From Thermoguttaceae bacterium (GTDB taxonomy: Bacteria; Planctomycetota; Planctomycetia; Pirellulales; Thermoguttaceae): DNA of 43,687 bases. Below are positions 1-9,021 of this stretch, piece after piece (positions within the stretch are counted from its first letter, which is position 1; every line of letters starts with the position of its first letter). The DNA is taken from positions 1 to 43,687 of the forward strand of contig JAFRFG010000012.1 of assembly GCA_017434455.1 (NCBI GenBank). Direction: 5' to 3'. The translations under genes were made by a program, and so were the position numbers. The notes under the pieces are model-generated. The model was not told the DNA's origin and did not search any database. It was given only the letters and a program-made list of their open reading frames with translations.

Positions 1-1180
1 CGCAGCAGGCCGAGAAGGTCGCCTGCGGCTCGACGATGCCGACCTCGGTGCCGGCCACCTTCGCGGTGTAGCCGCTGATGAACAGGTACATCGCCTGTTC
101 GGGAGTCAGGCGGCTGACCGGGGGGAGGACACCGAAGGCGTCGCATGTCAGGAGGACGATATTCTTGGGATGCCCCCCCATGCATGGCTTTTTGATGTTG
201 CGGATATACTCGATCGGGTAGGAAGCCCGCGTGTTTTCGGTCAGGGAGGAGTCCCCGTAGTCGACCAGGCGCGATTTGTCGTCGTAGACGACGTTTTCCA
301 GAACCGTTCCGAAGCGGATCGCCTCGAAGATTTCCGGCTCGCTTTCGGCCGACAGGTTGATGCATTTCGCGTAGCAGCCCCCTTCGATATTGACGATCCC
401 CTGGTCGGTCCAGTAGTGTTCGTCGTCGCCGATGAGCTTGCGGTTCGGTTCGGTCGAAAGGGTGGTTTTACCGGTCCCCGACAGACCGAAGAAGAGAGAG
501 ACGTCGCCGTCGCGCCCCTCGTTGGCCGAGCAGTGCATCGAGAGGATGCCCCGTTTCGGCATCAGGTAGTTCATGATGGTGAAGATACCCTTTTTCATCT
601 CGCCGGCGTACTGCGTGCCGAGGATGACGAACTCCCCCCGCTCGAAGCTCAGCGAGACGCTGGTGGTCGAGGTGACCGCCTTGACCGACGGGTCGGCGGG
701 GAACTGCCCGGCGTTGAAGATGACATAGTCGGGCTGGCCGAAGTCCATCAGTTCTTCGGGGGTGGGGCGCACGAGCATATTCGTCATGAACAGGGCGTGG
801 TAGGCCCGGGCGCAGATGATCCGCACCTTGATGCGATTGGCCTTGTCCCAGCCGGCGAACGCGTCGATCACGTAGAGCAGATCGCGCGTGTTGAGGTAGT
901 CGATGGCCCGCCGGCGGTTGTGGAGGAACGACTCTTCGGAGATAGGCGAGTTGACCGGTCCCCACCAGATGTCCTTTTCGCTGGCGGGGTTGACGACGAT
1001 CCGTTTGTCTTTGGGGGAGCGCCCTGTTTTCGCGCCGGAGCTGTTGATCAGCGCCCCGACGGAGGTGATGGCCGCCTTCTCACGCAAAATGGCGTCTTCG
1101 TACAACTGTGCCGGAGACGGATTGCGATGAACACGGCTGACGGAAATTCCGTAACTCGAAAGGTCCATTTCTCTACGCAT
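1..1180 (-). CDS. pckA: Phosphoenolpyruvate carboxykinase (ATP), 3' end outside window
   Basis: First 393 residues of an ATP-dependent PEP carboxykinase, which converts oxaloacetate and ATP to PEP, CO2 and ADP in the cytoplasm (gluconeogenesis). The frame is open from the ATG at 1180 to the left edge, so the last quarter of the usual 520-540 residues is missing. Visible: P-loop [11 protein letters not shown] at about residues 232-242, the following kinase-2 motif GDDEH near 251-255, the oxaloacetate-binding stretch [14 protein letters not shown] near 47-60, and [11 protein letters not shown] followed by TFSACC at the edge, all typical of the ATP-type family rather than the GTP type. The ATG at 1180 is preceded by a purine-rich AGGGAG; a second in-frame Met follows four codons later. 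Upstream is a divergent region shared with isocitrate dehydrogenase. Identification is secure. Confidence 0.95.
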   Translation of the reverse strand, partial: MRREMDLSSYGISVSRVHRNPSPAQLYEDAILREKAAITSVGALINSSGAKTGRSPKDKRIVVNPASEKDIWWGPVNSPISEESFLHNRRRAIDYLNTRDLLYVIDAFAGWDKANRIKVRIICARAYHALFMTNMLVRPTPEELMDFGQPDYVIFNAGQFPADPSVKAVTSTTSVSLSFERGEFVILGTQYAGEMKKGIFTIMNYLMPKRGILSMHCSANEGRDGDVSLFFGLSGTGKTTLSTEPNRKLIGDDEHYWTDQGIVNIEGGCYAKCINLSAESEPEIFEAIRFGTVLENVVYDDKSRLVDYGDSSLTENTRASYPIEYIRNIKKPCMGGHPKNIVLLTCDAFGVLPPVSRLTPEQAMYLFISGYTAKVAGTEVGIVEPQATFSACC

Positions 1181-1215
1181 CGCTTTATAGGATCTCCCTG
1201 ACGAAAAATATCCTC

Positions 1216-1311
1216 TTCCCCGGAAGGGCTTCTAAAGATACAGCCGCATAACCGGGGAACACCACTTTATAATCGACCCTTAAGTATAGCGGGGAAGCGC
1301 GTTTTTTCCAG
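1216..1311 (-). promoter_or_regulatory. Possible pckA promoter and leader inverted repeat
   Basis: On the minus strand a TATACT -10-like hexamer (1288-1283) has a weak CTGGAA -35 (1311-1306) at 17 bp spacing. The leader then contains a perfect 8-bp inverted repeat, TTCCCCGG at 1216-1223 with CCGGGGAA at 1252-1259, which could fold as a leader hairpin. The promoter match is modest and the role of the hairpin is unknown. Confidence 0.3.
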
Positions 1312-1353
1312 TCCCCCTGGGTTTCCGGCGGGGGGAGGAACCGGGGCAAGACC

Positions 1354-1382
1354 CTTTCTCGATCGGCGCGCGGGTATATAAT
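1354..1382 (+). promoter_or_regulatory. Possible icd promoter
   Basis: A perfect TATAAT lies at 1377-1382, 88 bp before the icd ATG. The -35 position (CTTTCT at 1354-1359, 17-bp spacing) is a poor match, so an activator or another spacing may apply. Confidence 0.4.
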
Positions 1383-1469
1383 GGGAGAAGCGTGTTTTTG
1401 TGCCGGGATGAACGGCGGCAAGACCTGTTTGTCAGCTTTGTATCAAGTCCAAAAAGAAAGTGGGAGACG

Positions 1470-2564
1470 ATGGCCTACGAAGTTACACTGATCACCGGTG
1501 ATGGGGTTGGTCCGGAACTGGCCGCGGCGGCGCGGCAGTGCGTCGACGCGACCGGTGTGGCGATTGATTGGGACGTTCAGGAAGCGGGGATCGACGTGAT
1601 GGAGAAGACCGGCAATCCCCTTCCACCCGCGGTGATGGAAAGTGTCCGTCGTACCCGCTGCGCACTGAAGGCGCCGATCACCACTCCCGTGGGGAAAGGG
1701 TTCCGGAGCATCAACGTCCACCTGCGCCAGGAACTCGACCTGTTCGCCTGTGTGCGTCCGTGCAAGTACTATCCGGGTGTTCGGACCTTCTTCAGTTCCG
1801 TTCCGGTCGATTTGGTCATCTTCCGTGAAAACACCGAAGACCTCTACGCGGGGATCGAGTTCGCCAAGGGGCAGGAGAATACCGCGCAGGTTTGGGAGGC
1901 GATCAACCGGCTGAACGACGGCAAGAAGATTCAGACGCCCCCCGAGGAGACGGGGATCTCGATCAAGCCGATCAGCGTCTCCCGCACCGAGCAGCTTCTG
2001 GTCGCGGCGTTTGAGTACGCCAAGAGCCACAACCGCCGGAAGGTGACGGCCGTTCACAAGGCGAACATCATGAAGTACACCGACGGGCTCTTCCTCGAGA
2101 CCTCGCGCCGGGTAGCCGAGCGGTATCCCGAGATCGAGTTCGAGGATCGGATCGTCGACAACATGTGCATGCAGCTGGTCCAAAAGCCGGAACTGTACGA
2201 TATCGTCGCCCTGCCGAACCTCTACGGCGACATCCTCAGCGACCTGGCCGCCGGTCTGGTGGGCGGTCTGGGCGTGGCGCCGGGCGCCAACATCGGTCAC
2301 AACGCGGCGGTCTTCGAGGCGACCCACGGCAGCGCGCCGAAGTACAAGGGGCTGAACAAGGTCAACCCGACGGCGCTGATCCTCTCGGGGATGCTGATGC
2401 TCCGTTACCTGAAAGAATTCGACGCCGCCGACCGCCTCGAAAAGGCGGTCGCCGCGGTGATCAAAGAGGGGAAAGACGTCACCTACGACATGAAGGCCGA
2501 TCGGAACGACCCGACCGCCGTCGGGACCCGGGAGATGGCCGACGCGATCTGCGCGAAGCTCTAA
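1470..2564 (+). CDS. icd: Isocitrate dehydrogenase, NAD(P)-dependent
   Basis: 364-residue decarboxylating dehydrogenase of the isocitrate/isopropylmalate family, converting isocitrate to 2-oxoglutarate in the TCA cycle. The substrate loop [13 protein letters not shown], the [15 protein letters not shown] motif, the NIMKYTDG helix and [13 protein letters not shown] match isocitrate dehydrogenases better than LeuB. Near the C-terminus [17 protein letters not shown] carries Lys and Tyr at the two positions that confer NADP preference in the E. coli enzyme (K344, Y345), and Y391 is kept, but the R395 position is Ala. NADP use is therefore likely but not certain. The ATG at 1470 follows GTGGGAG; an open frame extends 26 codons further upstream but lacks family similarity. 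A bidirectional terminator follows directly. Confidence 0.92.
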   Translation: MAYEVTLITGDGVGPELAAAARQCVDATGVAIDWDVQEAGIDVMEKTGNPLPPAVMESVRRTRCALKAPITTPVGKGFRSINVHLRQELDLFACVRPCKYYPGVRTFFSSVPVDLVIFRENTEDLYAGIEFAKGQENTAQVWEAINRLNDGKKIQTPPEETGISIKPISVSRTEQLLVAAFEYAKSHNRRKVTAVHKANIMKYTDGLFLETSRRVAERYPEIEFEDRIVDNMCMQLVQKPELYDIVALPNLYGDILSDLAAGLVGGLGVAPGANIGHNAAVFEATHGSAPKYKGLNKVNPTALILSGMLMLRYLKEFDAADRLEKAVAAVIKEGKDVTYDMKADRNDPTAVGTREMADAICAKL

Positions 2565-2590
2565 AATTCCTCAACAAAACAACGGGCATA

Positions 2591-2625
2591 AAAAAAGACC
2601 GGGTGAAAGCACCCGGTCTTTTTTT
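2591..2625. terminator. Bidirectional intrinsic terminator between icd and the convergent membrane protein gene
   Basis: Perfect 9-bp stem GACCGGGTG (2597-2605) / CACCCGGTC (2610-2618) with AAAG loop, preceded by an A-run and followed by a T-run, so it can stop transcription in both directions between two converging genes. Confidence 0.92.
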
Positions 2626-2647
2626 ATAAGTCAGCGTTTCACGCCTC

Positions 2648-3370
2648 TTACGATTCTTTCTCGTTTTCCTCGGACGGTTTTTCCGTCTCTTCCTCTTTTT
2701 CGCCCACCGCGATCACCGGACCGGCAAAGGCGTCGAACATCGCCAGGATATTGAGCAGACCCGCCACCGCGACATAGATAGTCCCCAGATCGAACCACCC
2801 GCCGAGGGTCAAAACCAGGTCGTCAAAGGTGGGGTTTTTGAGCTGGGGATTGGCCGCGGAGCTGGTGTAGACCGTCCCCAGATTGGCGCGCGTCGGCGGG
2901 GCGAAGGCGCCGTTGAAAAGCAGCGGCTTGCCGTTTTTAAAGCGCGAGGTTTGCAGGCACGCGGGGATCGCGGCGATCCCACAGGCCGCCTGGGGGATGA
3001 AGTACAGACGTCCGGCGGCCAGTTTCTGGATCCCTCTGCCCGCGTCGGAGGGAAAATCACAGTAGACGCACGACGCCCAGCGGGCGGGGCCCCGTTCTCC
3101 GTTGGGGAGGGTGGGGTAGTAGGTTCCCGCTCGAATGCCAAGGATCAACAGCAGAAGAATCGGCACCCCGAAGATAACGGCCTTGGCGGCTCTTCCCTGG
3201 TAGAGATGCCCCAGTCCCGGAATGAGCCAGGCCAGCAGCAGCGCCAGGTAACGGTTCTTCAGGTCGATGGTCAGGGCTTCTTCCTTGGCGTCGGCACCGC
3301 TCTTGGCGGATGTTTGGGCCGAAGAGCCGGGAGAAGAACCCGAGGAAGGGGGGACCATATCGTTTTTCAC
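2648..3370 (-). CDS. Small multi-pass membrane protein, DUF6677-like
   Basis: 240 residues. The N-terminal 30 residues are Ser/Gly/Ala-rich and polar. Then comes a hydrophobic segment NRYLALLLAWLIPGLGHLYQ with a PGLGHLYQGR turn, a second helix (FGVPILLLLILGI), and two further hydrophobic stretches near 125-140 and 195-220, ending in a charged Glu/Lys-rich tail. The AWLIPGLGHLYQG pattern resembles the planctomycetal DUF6677 family and, loosely, TM2-like proteins; I recognise the pattern but no function is known. Start is GTG at 3370, preceded by AAGGAAA; an ATG four codons later is the alternative. It sits alone, converging on icd. Confidence 0.75.
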   Translation of the reverse strand: MKNDMVPPSSGSSPGSSAQTSAKSGADAKEEALTIDLKNRYLALLLAWLIPGLGHLYQGRAAKAVIFGVPILLLLILGIRAGTYYPTLPNGERGPARWASCVYCDFPSDAGRGIQKLAAGRLYFIPQAACGIAAIPACLQTSRFKNGKPLLFNGAFAPPTRANLGTVYTSSAANPQLKNPTFDDLVLTLGGWFDLGTIYVAVAGLLNILAMFDAFAGPVIAVGEKEEETEKPSEENEKES

Positions 3371-3508
3371 AGCGAGGTTTCCTTGACCTGAGGAGGGAAG
3401 GTAAACAACAAAACAAACGCGGGAAAGAGGATCTCCCGATGCCCGCGCGGCTTGATTTCGCAGCCGGGAAGCCCCGAAGAGCTTCCCTTCCAGTTCCTTA
3501 CCGGACGC

Positions 3509-4498
3509 TTACTTGCCGAGGGCCTTGCGGACCTCTTCCAGGTGACCGGCGCTGCCGAGCATCTCGTTCTTGTGGATGATGTACTCGGCGTAGGCGGGCA
3601 TGAAGATCTTGCCCGGCTCGCGGAGGTCGAACTTCTCGGGATGGTCGCGGAAGAACTCGCGGTGGATGGCGCACCAGACCAGACGGCCGTCGGTGTCGAT
3701 ATTGATCTTCGTCACACCGAGCTTGGCGGCCGGCAGATACTGCTTCTCATCGACGCCGCTGGCGTTCTTCAGCGCGCCGCCGGCGTTGTTGATTCTCTGG
3801 ACCCACTCCTGCGGAACCGAGGAGCTGCCGTGCATCACCAGCGGGAAGTTCGGCTTGACGGCGTTGACGGCCGCCTGGATCTTCTCCAGGACGTTGAAGT
3901 GAAGCCCCTGCTTCCCCGAGAACTTGAAGGCGCCATGGCTGGTCCCGATGGCGACGGCCAGAGAGTCAACGCCGGTCTTCTCGATGAATTCGGCGGCCTG
4001 GTCCGGGTCGGTCAGCTTAACGCTTCCGACGACGTCTTCCTCAACACCGCCGAGCTGGCCGAGCTCGGCTTCGACGACGATCCCCTTGTCGTGGGCCCGG
4101 TCGACGACCCGCTTGGTGATCTCGACGTTCTTGGCGAACTCCTCGTGCGAGGCGTCGACCATCACGGAGGAATAGAAGCCGCTTTCGATGCAGTCGTAGC
4201 AGGCCTCTTCGGTGCCGTGGTCAAGGTGAACGGCGAAGATCGCTTCGGGGAAGATGACGTCGGCGTTGCGGATCATCCCCTCGAGGAAGCGCTTGTCGGT
4301 GTAGGAGCGGGCGCCGCGGGAGATCTGGATGATGAACGGAGCGCTCTTGGCGTCATCGTTAGGATCCTCGTTCTTGGCGGACTTGCCAAGATTCCCCCGG
4401 AAAAGACCGACGATCTGCTCCAGGTTGTTGATGTTGTACGCGCCGATGGCATACTTGCCGTAGGCCTGCTTGAAGAGCTCTTTTGTCGTAACGATCAT
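3509..4498 (-). CDS. fba: Class II fructose-bisphosphate aldolase
   Basis: 329-residue Zn-dependent aldolase that reversibly splits fructose 1,6-bisphosphate into DHAP and glyceraldehyde 3-phosphate. Visible family signatures: HLDHGTEEAC at 91-100 (catalytic Asp93 and Zn-ligand His94), VVEAELGQLGG near 142-152 with the Glu metal ligand, SHGAFKF, the MHGSSSVP segment with another His ligand, and the substrate loop KINIDTDGR. Length fits the longer class IIB-like type. It is the last gene of a leftward stretch; a separate promoter-like sequence lies in the 200-bp gap before it, so it may be expressed independently of trmB. Confidence 0.95.
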   Translation of the reverse strand: MIVTTKELFKQAYGKYAIGAYNINNLEQIVGLFRGNLGKSAKNEDPNDDAKSAPFIIQISRGARSYTDKRFLEGMIRNADVIFPEAIFAVHLDHGTEEACYDCIESGFYSSVMVDASHEEFAKNVEITKRVVDRAHDKGIVVEAELGQLGGVEEDVVGSVKLTDPDQAAEFIEKTGVDSLAVAIGTSHGAFKFSGKQGLHFNVLEKIQAAVNAVKPNFPLVMHGSSSVPQEWVQRINNAGGALKNASGVDEKQYLPAAKLGVTKINIDTDGRLVWCAIHREFFRDHPEKFDLREPGKIFMPAYAEYIIHKNEMLGSAGHLEEVRKALGK

Positions 4499-4648
4499 GG
4501 ATCAAATCTCCCTTATCGCGGAATTATTGGGAAAAGCCGCTTCGCACCGCGCGGCGGCACTTGAGGCGGCTGTAAACCTCCATTGGTTCTAACTGGGTGA
4601 GAATCGCCTTGGCAAGCGACGGCCAAGAGCGAGAGACACCCAGCGGTT

Positions 4649-4677
4649 ATTATATCAATTTTCCCCTAGAATACCAG
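4649..4677 (-). promoter_or_regulatory. fba: Possible fba promoter
   Basis: Minus-strand TATAAT (4654-4649) with CTGGTA (4677-4672) at 17-bp spacing, about 150 bp before the fba start. The -10 is perfect and the -35 is weak. Confidence 0.45.
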
Positions 4678-4699
4678 ACGGGGTGATGAGCACTCGGAC

Positions 4700-5455
4700 T
4701 TAAGACGGGGTCTTCGTCCATTGGCATCCGTAGACAGGAAGGTTGTGCAGCCGGGTTCGGCGTTCGAAATGGGTCGAGAAACGATCCATAATCGTCTGCA
4801 GCGAGTCCTCGTTTTCCCGAGCGGGGGCATTGGCCGGAGGGTTGTCGGCGCCGCGCTCGACGAGTTTTTGCGGCTCTTCCTCGCCGCGGGGCCCCTCGTC
4901 GGGGAGGATCGGGTTTTCGACCCGGTGGGGCCCCGAAAGATGGGTCTCGGCCTTCACCAGATCGAGGGTCGAGAGGTAATATTCGCGCACGTCGGTCCGG
5001 AAGAAGAGTGTCCCGAAATCGTCCAGACGGTCTTCGATAAGTTTGAGCACATCGGCGCGGAGGATGCGGCGCTTTCGGTGCGATTTTTTCCACCAGGGAT
5101 CGGGAAAATAGACGTGAACGGCCCGCAGCGACCGGCTCGGCACCCATTGCTCGAGGAGTTTGGCCGCGTCGAAATTGATCATCACCGCGTTTTTGACCCC
5201 TCCCTTGGCTAAAGAAGCGGCGGAGATGAGGGCGTAGCGGTAGGCGATCTCGACCCCGATGAAACCGTTTTCCGGGCGTGTCGGGGCGGTCTTCCTTAAG
5301 AAGAGTCCCTTGCCCGAACCAATCTCCAGTTCCAGCGGACAAGGACGGCCGAAGAGCTTCTCGGCGCTGATCGGTTCGGTGACCTGGTCGGGGGTGATCA
5401 GCAGACCGGTCAAGTCGAGCTGACCTCGAATCTTCTCGAAAGAGGAACGGCCCAT
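4700..5455 (-). CDS. trmB: tRNA (guanine-N7-)-methyltransferase
   Basis: 251-residue SAM-dependent enzyme that methylates G46 in the variable loop of tRNAs. The SAM-binding motif LELEIGSGKGLFL is near residues 40-52, followed by GVEIAYRY and the TrmB hallmark YFPDPWWKKSHRKRR (about 132-146), then the FFRTDVREYY segment. Length is normal for the family. It starts 8 bp after the stop of the FabZ-like gene and is almost surely co-transcribed with it. The C-terminal 60 residues are more polar and variable. Confidence 0.93.
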   Translation of the reverse strand: MGRSSFEKIRGQLDLTGLLITPDQVTEPISAEKLFGRPCPLELEIGSGKGLFLRKTAPTRPENGFIGVEIAYRYALISAASLAKGGVKNAVMINFDAAKLLEQWVPSRSLRAVHVYFPDPWWKKSHRKRRILRADVLKLIEDRLDDFGTLFFRTDVREYYLSTLDLVKAETHLSGPHRVENPILPDEGPRGEEEPQKLVERGADNPPANAPARENEDSLQTIMDRFSTHFERRTRLHNLPVYGCQWTKTPS

Positions 5456-5463
5456 GAAACGGT

Positions 5464-5961
5464 CTACTGCAGATATTTTTTCTGGAGCGGGAACCCCTTG
5501 ATGATTCCTTCGGCGACGATGTTGTCGCCGACGATCGCCATAAACTGGGCGGTGATAAGGATACGGCGCATTTTGAGGAACTTGGACTGGACCACCAGCG
5601 TGTCGCCCGGCCGAACGATCCCCCGGAATTTCACCTCGTCCATTCCGGCGAACCCCATCATCTCGTCCCCCATGATGTTAAAGCGGCCGACATAGTAGCT
5701 GGCCAGCTGCGCGGCGGACTCGCAGAGGATGACCCCGGGCAGGAGGGGGGCACCCGGCATATGGCCGCGAACCCAAAACTCATTTTCGGTCAGATACTTG
5801 CAGCCGACGGCGGCCTGCGCCTGCTCGTCGGCGTAGAGGATCGCCGAGAGCTGTTCCATCTCGAAGCGCTGGGGATTGCAGCGGCGAATCTCCTCGATGC
5901 CGGCGATCGGCGAGGAGATATCGTAAAGGTCGGGCGAAACGAGAAAATCTTTTTTGACCAT
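5464..5961 (-). CDS. fabZ: 3-hydroxyacyl-ACP dehydratase, FabZ-like
   Basis: 165-residue hot-dog-fold dehydratase acting on 3-hydroxyacyl-ACP in fatty-acid elongation. The active-site region HMPGAPLLPGVILCESAAQ gives catalytic His67 and Glu81 in the usual FabZ order. The DEVKFRGIVRPGD segment is also typical. The N-terminal 35 residues are longer than in minimal FabZ (about 145 residues), so a specialised paralogue is possible. Start ATG at 5961 with an AAAGGA upstream; trmB follows 8 bp downstream. A strong hairpin (5986-6044) ends just ahead of the ribosome binding site, which may affect expression. Confidence 0.85.
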   Translation of the reverse strand: MVKKDFLVSPDLYDISSPIAGIEEIRRCNPQRFEMEQLSAILYADEQAQAAVGCKYLTENEFWVRGHMPGAPLLPGVILCESAAQLASYYVGRFNIMGDEMMGFAGMDEVKFRGIVRPGDTLVVQSKFLKMRRILITAQFMAIVGDNIVAEGIIKGFPLQKKYLQ

Positions 5962-5985
5962 GCCGGGACCATTCCTTTGAAAACC

Positions 5986-6044
5986 AAGGCGGACACACTT
6001 TAAAGAGGGGTTTTTCCAAGCCGCCTCTAAAGCGCGTCCGCCTT
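5986..6044 (-). promoter_or_regulatory. Strong leader hairpin upstream of fabZ-trmB
   Basis: Outer arms AAGGCGGAC (5986-5994) and GTCCGCCTT (6036-6044) pair perfectly; inside them CTTTAAAGAGG pairs with CCTCTAAAG with a 2-nt bulge. The whole can form a stem of about 20 pairs. On the minus strand it ends about 7 nt before the fabZ Shine-Dalgarno and is followed only by TTTT, so it could be a terminator for the small gene upstream, an attenuator, or an RNA-stability element. Confidence 0.6.
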
Positions 6045-6137
6045 GAATGATTGCCAGCGGGGGAAGAACCCCGCAAGGAACTTGCGATGACCGCCGCTAA
6101 GCCTAAGGGCGGCCGCCGGTTCGATTGCGGCGGTTTT

Positions 6138-6236
6138 TCAGGTCTTGATCATCTTCCTCTTACCCTTGCGGGCCTTCGCGTTAGCGGGACGCTTGCCATG
6201 ATTGGCTTTCTTCAGCTCTCTTCCAGGTTTCGACAT
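6138..6236 (-). CDS. 32-residue highly basic protein
   Basis: An ATG at 6236 preceded by GAGGAGG at 9 nt spacing opens a 32-codon frame ending in TGA at 6138. The peptide starts MSKPGRELKKANHGKRP and is about 45 percent Lys, Arg and His, with no acidic residue after Glu7. Composition resembles ribosome-associated or nucleic-acid-binding small proteins (Thx or L34-like in character, though I cannot assign either). The strong ribosome binding site, low-complexity basic content and good codon use argue that it is real. It lies between divergent ilvD and the fabZ operon. Function unknown. Confidence 0.7.
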   Translation of the reverse strand: MSKPGRELKKANHGKRPANAKARKGKRKMIKT

Positions 6237-6368
6237 GGGGGTACCCTCCTCGATAGGGATATTCTTCGAGACACCCGCCGCCTGGACCGGCTGCTAAAGG
6301 CCGGGCAAAGGGCGGGCGGCAAACTTGCACGTTAATGCTTGCGCGTATTTTATCAAAGCCGTGCGAAA

Positions 6369-6389
6369 GGGGGAGGGGGGCGGGAGGGG
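6369..6389 (+). other. G-quadruplex-forming tract between divergent promoters
   Basis: Four G-runs (5, 6, 3 and 4 G) separated by single A, C and A bases fit the strict intramolecular G4 pattern with one-base loops. It lies 17 bp upstream of the ilvD -35 hexamer, inside the region shared with the divergent small basic protein gene. The motif is seen in sequence; any regulatory role is inference. Confidence 0.5.
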
Positions 6390-6405
6390 AGGAAAAGAAC
6401 CGCCG

Positions 6406-6434
6406 ATTACAATTTCGACCGGAGGGGATATAAT
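6406..6434 (+). promoter_or_regulatory. ilvD: ilvD promoter
   Basis: ATTACA (6406-6411) and perfect TATAAT (6429-6434) with 17-bp spacing, 87 bp before the ilvD ATG. Confidence 0.6.
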
Positions 6435-6520
6435 CTCTCTTAAACAACTATGGTTGCGCGTGCGGGATGGAATCTTCCCCGGCGTGAGGATAACGACATT
6501 TTTGCAGGAAAGGTTTCCCA

Positions 6521-8359
6521 ATGAGATCAGATTTAGTGAAGAAGGGTGATAACCGCGCACCGCACCGAAGTCTGCTTCGTGCCTGTGGCCTCAGCGAAGA
6601 GGATATGAAAAAACCGTTCATCGCGATTGTCGGAAGCCACGTCGATATCATCCCCGGCCACGTTCACCTCAACCAGGTCAACGAGCTGGTCAAAGAGGCG
6701 GTTCGCGAGGCCGGCGGCGTCCCCTTTGTCTTCAACACGATCGGCATCTGCGATGGGATCGCGATGGGGCACGACGGGATGAAATACTCCCTGGCCAGCC
6801 GTGAGATTATCGCCGACGCGGTCGAGTCGATGATCGCCGCCCACAAGTTCGACGGAATGATCTGCATCCCGAACTGCGATAAGATCGTCCCCGGCATGCT
6901 GATGGCGGCGGTCCGCTGCAATATCCCGACGATCTTCGCCAGCGGCGGTCCGATGGAGGCCGGCCGCGGCGATGACGGAAAGCCGCTGGACCTGATTTCG
7001 ACCTTTGCCGCCGGCGCCGCCCGCGGGAACGGTCAGATCACCGAAGAGGAACTGCACAAGATCGAAGAGAAGAGCTGCCCGACCTGCGGTTCCTGCTCGG
7101 GGATGTTCACCGCCAACAGCATGAACTGCCTGTGCGAGGCGATCGGGATCGCGCTGCCGACCAACGGGACGCTTCTGGCGACCAGTCAGCTTCGCGCCGA
7201 TCTGTATAAGGCCGCCGCCAAGCGGATCGTCGAGATGGTCCAGCTGCAGGAAGCCCGCGACAAGTGCAAATCGAACGATGGCCTTGCGATTCTGCCGCGT
7301 GATATCATCACCCGCGAGTCGATCGACAACGCGATGATCCTCGATATGGCGATGGGGGGAAGCACCAACACGATTCTTCACCTTCTGGCGATCGCCTCCG
7401 AGGCCGAACTCGGTTACGACCTGAACCGGTTCAACGAGCTGTCCGACCTGGTTCCGACGATCTGCAAGGTCTCCCCCAGCTGCGACTACCATATCGAAGA
7501 CGTCCACAACGCCGGCGGCATCCATACGATTCTCGGCGAGCTGCGCCGCGGCAAGCCGGGGCTGCTCCACCTGAACGTTCCGACGGTGACCGGCAAGACC
7601 CTGGAGCAGAATATCGACGACTTCGATCTTCGTTCGGGGAAGACGACCGATCTGGCCAAGAAACTCTACGCCGCGGTCCCCGGCGGGAAAAGAACGAACC
7701 GCGGCATGGGGGTTCCGGCCACCTGCGACAACGTCGAGGATCTGCCGCTGGCCTTCGATCCGAAGCATTGCATTCGTTCGTGCGATAATCCCTACAGCCA
7801 GACCGGCGGTCTGGCGATTCTCTTCGGGAACCTGGCTCCCAAGGGGGCGGTGGTTAAGTCGGCGGGTGTCCTCCCCAACATGATGAAACACTCCGGCCCG
7901 GCCGTTGTTTTCGAGTCGGAGCCGGAGGCGTACGACGGGATCGTCTCCGGCAAGGTCAAGGCCGGCGACGTGGTTGTCATCCGCTACGAGGGACCGAAGG
8001 GGGGCCCGGGCATGCAGGAGATGCTCGCCCCGACCGCCGCGATCAAGGGGGTGAAGCTCGACGACTCGGTGGCGCTGATCACCGACGGGCGTTTCTCCGG
8101 CGGAACGGCCGGCGCCTGCATCGGCCATATCAGCCCCGAAGCCGCCGCGGCCGGCCCGATCGCCTTTGTCCAGCCGGGCGACATCATCGAGATCGACATC
8201 CCCGCGCGGACGCTCAACGTCAAGCTCTCCGACGAGGAACTGGCCCGCCGAAAGGAAGGGTTCGTCCCGCCGAAGCCCCGCTACACCAAGGGCTACCTGG
8301 CGAAGTACACCAAACTGGCGACCAGCGCCGACACCGGCGGGGTTCTTCGCTGGGAATAA
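6521..8359 (+). CDS. ilvD: Dihydroxy-acid dehydratase
   Basis: 612-residue Fe-S dehydratase making the 2-oxo acid precursors of valine, isoleucine and leucine. Cluster-ligand cysteines are visible in [10 protein letters not shown] and in [18 protein letters not shown]; the C-terminal half has the IlvD/Edd signatures [12 protein letters not shown] and [23 protein letters not shown]. Length equals that of the full-length enzyme. The ATG at 6521 is preceded by AGGAAAGG. It stands behind its own promoter; no other branched-chain gene is nearby. Confidence 0.97.
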   Translation: MRSDLVKKGDNRAPHRSLLRACGLSEEDMKKPFIAIVGSHVDIIPGHVHLNQVNELVKEAVREAGGVPFVFNTIGICDGIAMGHDGMKYSLASREIIADAVESMIAAHKFDGMICIPNCDKIVPGMLMAAVRCNIPTIFASGGPMEAGRGDDGKPLDLISTFAAGAARGNGQITEEELHKIEEKSCPTCGSCSGMFTANSMNCLCEAIGIALPTNGTLLATSQLRADLYKAAAKRIVEMVQLQEARDKCKSNDGLAILPRDIITRESIDNAMILDMAMGGSTNTILHLLAIASEAELGYDLNRFNELSDLVPTICKVSPSCDYHIEDVHNAGGIHTILGELRRGKPGLLHLNVPTVTGKTLEQNIDDFDLRSGKTTDLAKKLYAAVPGGKRTNRGMGVPATCDNVEDLPLAFDPKHCIRSCDNPYSQTGGLAILFGNLAPKGAVVKSAGVLPNMMKHSGPAVVFESEPEAYDGIVSGKVKAGDVVVIRYEGPKGGPGMQEMLAPTAAIKGVKLDDSVALITDGRFSGGTAGACIGHISPEAAAAGPIAFVQPGDIIEIDIPARTLNVKLSDEELARRKEGFVPPKPRYTKGYLAKYTKLATSADTGGVLRWE

Positions 8360-8392
8360 TTCCCCTCGATGTTTAACGCGAGCTCTCGTTAG

Positions 8393-9001
8393 ATGACCCC
8401 GAGTATCATCTTAGCCAGCCAGTCCCCGCGCCGCCGTCAGCTTTTGACCGACGCGGGGTATTTCTTTACCGTGGCCGCCCCTCCCCCGGGGAGCGAACCG
8501 GTCTGCCTTCCCGGCGAGATGCCGGAGGCGTTCGTGCGGCGCTGCGCCGAGCAGAAGGGGGAAAGTGTCCGCCGCGGGGCGGATATTCTGCCCGACGGCG
8601 CCGATCGCGATCGCCTCTGGGTGATTGTCGCCTGCGATACCATCGCCGTGTGCGACGGCAAAATCTTAGGCAAGCCGAGCGATCGGGCCGAGGCCCGCGC
8701 CATGCTCACGGCGCTGAGCGGTTCTCCCCACGAGGTCCTCTCGGGGCTTTATCTTTGCACTCCCGATTGGGTGCGGCCGGCCCGGCGGCGGTCGTTGCTG
8801 GCGCGCACGACTTTGCTGATGGAGCCCTTAAGCGAGGGAATGCTCCGGGAGTATCTCGACTCCGGACTGTGGGAGGGGAAAGCCGGGGCATTCGGCTACC
8901 AGGACGGGAACGACTGGGTTCATATCGTCGAGGGGAGCGCCTCGAACGTCGTCGGCCTTCCGATGGAACTGCTGGCCGAGGCGTTGCCCCAGTTCGCCTA
9001 A
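8393..9001 (+). CDS. maf: Maf-family nucleoside triphosphate pyrophosphatase
   Basis: 202 residues. Maf proteins hydrolyse non-canonical or modified nucleotides (dTTP/UTP or m7GTP) to the monophosphate. Motifs: ILASQSPRRRQLL at 5-17, the catalytic region VACDTIAVCDGKILGKP near 83-99, SGSPHEVLSGL, and the C-terminal EGSASNVVGLP. It begins 33 bp after ilvD with a weak ribosome binding site and is probably read from the same transcript. Which subfamily substrate it uses cannot be told with confidence. Confidence 0.9.
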   Translation: MTPSIILASQSPRRRQLLTDAGYFFTVAAPPPGSEPVCLPGEMPEAFVRRCAEQKGESVRRGADILPDGADRDRLWVIVACDTIAVCDGKILGKPSDRAEARAMLTALSGSPHEVLSGLYLCTPDWVRPARRRSLLARTTLLMEPLSEGMLREYLDSGLWEGKAGAFGYQDGNDWVHIVEGSASNVVGLPMELLAEALPQFA

Positions 9002-9021
9002 AGAGGTCCCGGCGCGCGTTC

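Noticed and set aside
170..1201. 343-codon plus-strand frame at the left edge
   Set aside because: The minus strand encodes PEP carboxykinase with all motifs; this is its shadow.
6100..6140. Possible tRNA T-arm (GGTTCGATT)
   Set aside because: The flanking 5-bp stem does not pair and there is no acceptor or anticodon arm nearby.
6533..8128. 531-codon open frame antisense to ilvD
   Set aside because: GC-rich third positions leave the opposite strand open; the encoded protein is Arg/Asp/Val-rich with no family, while IlvD on the other strand is unmistakable.
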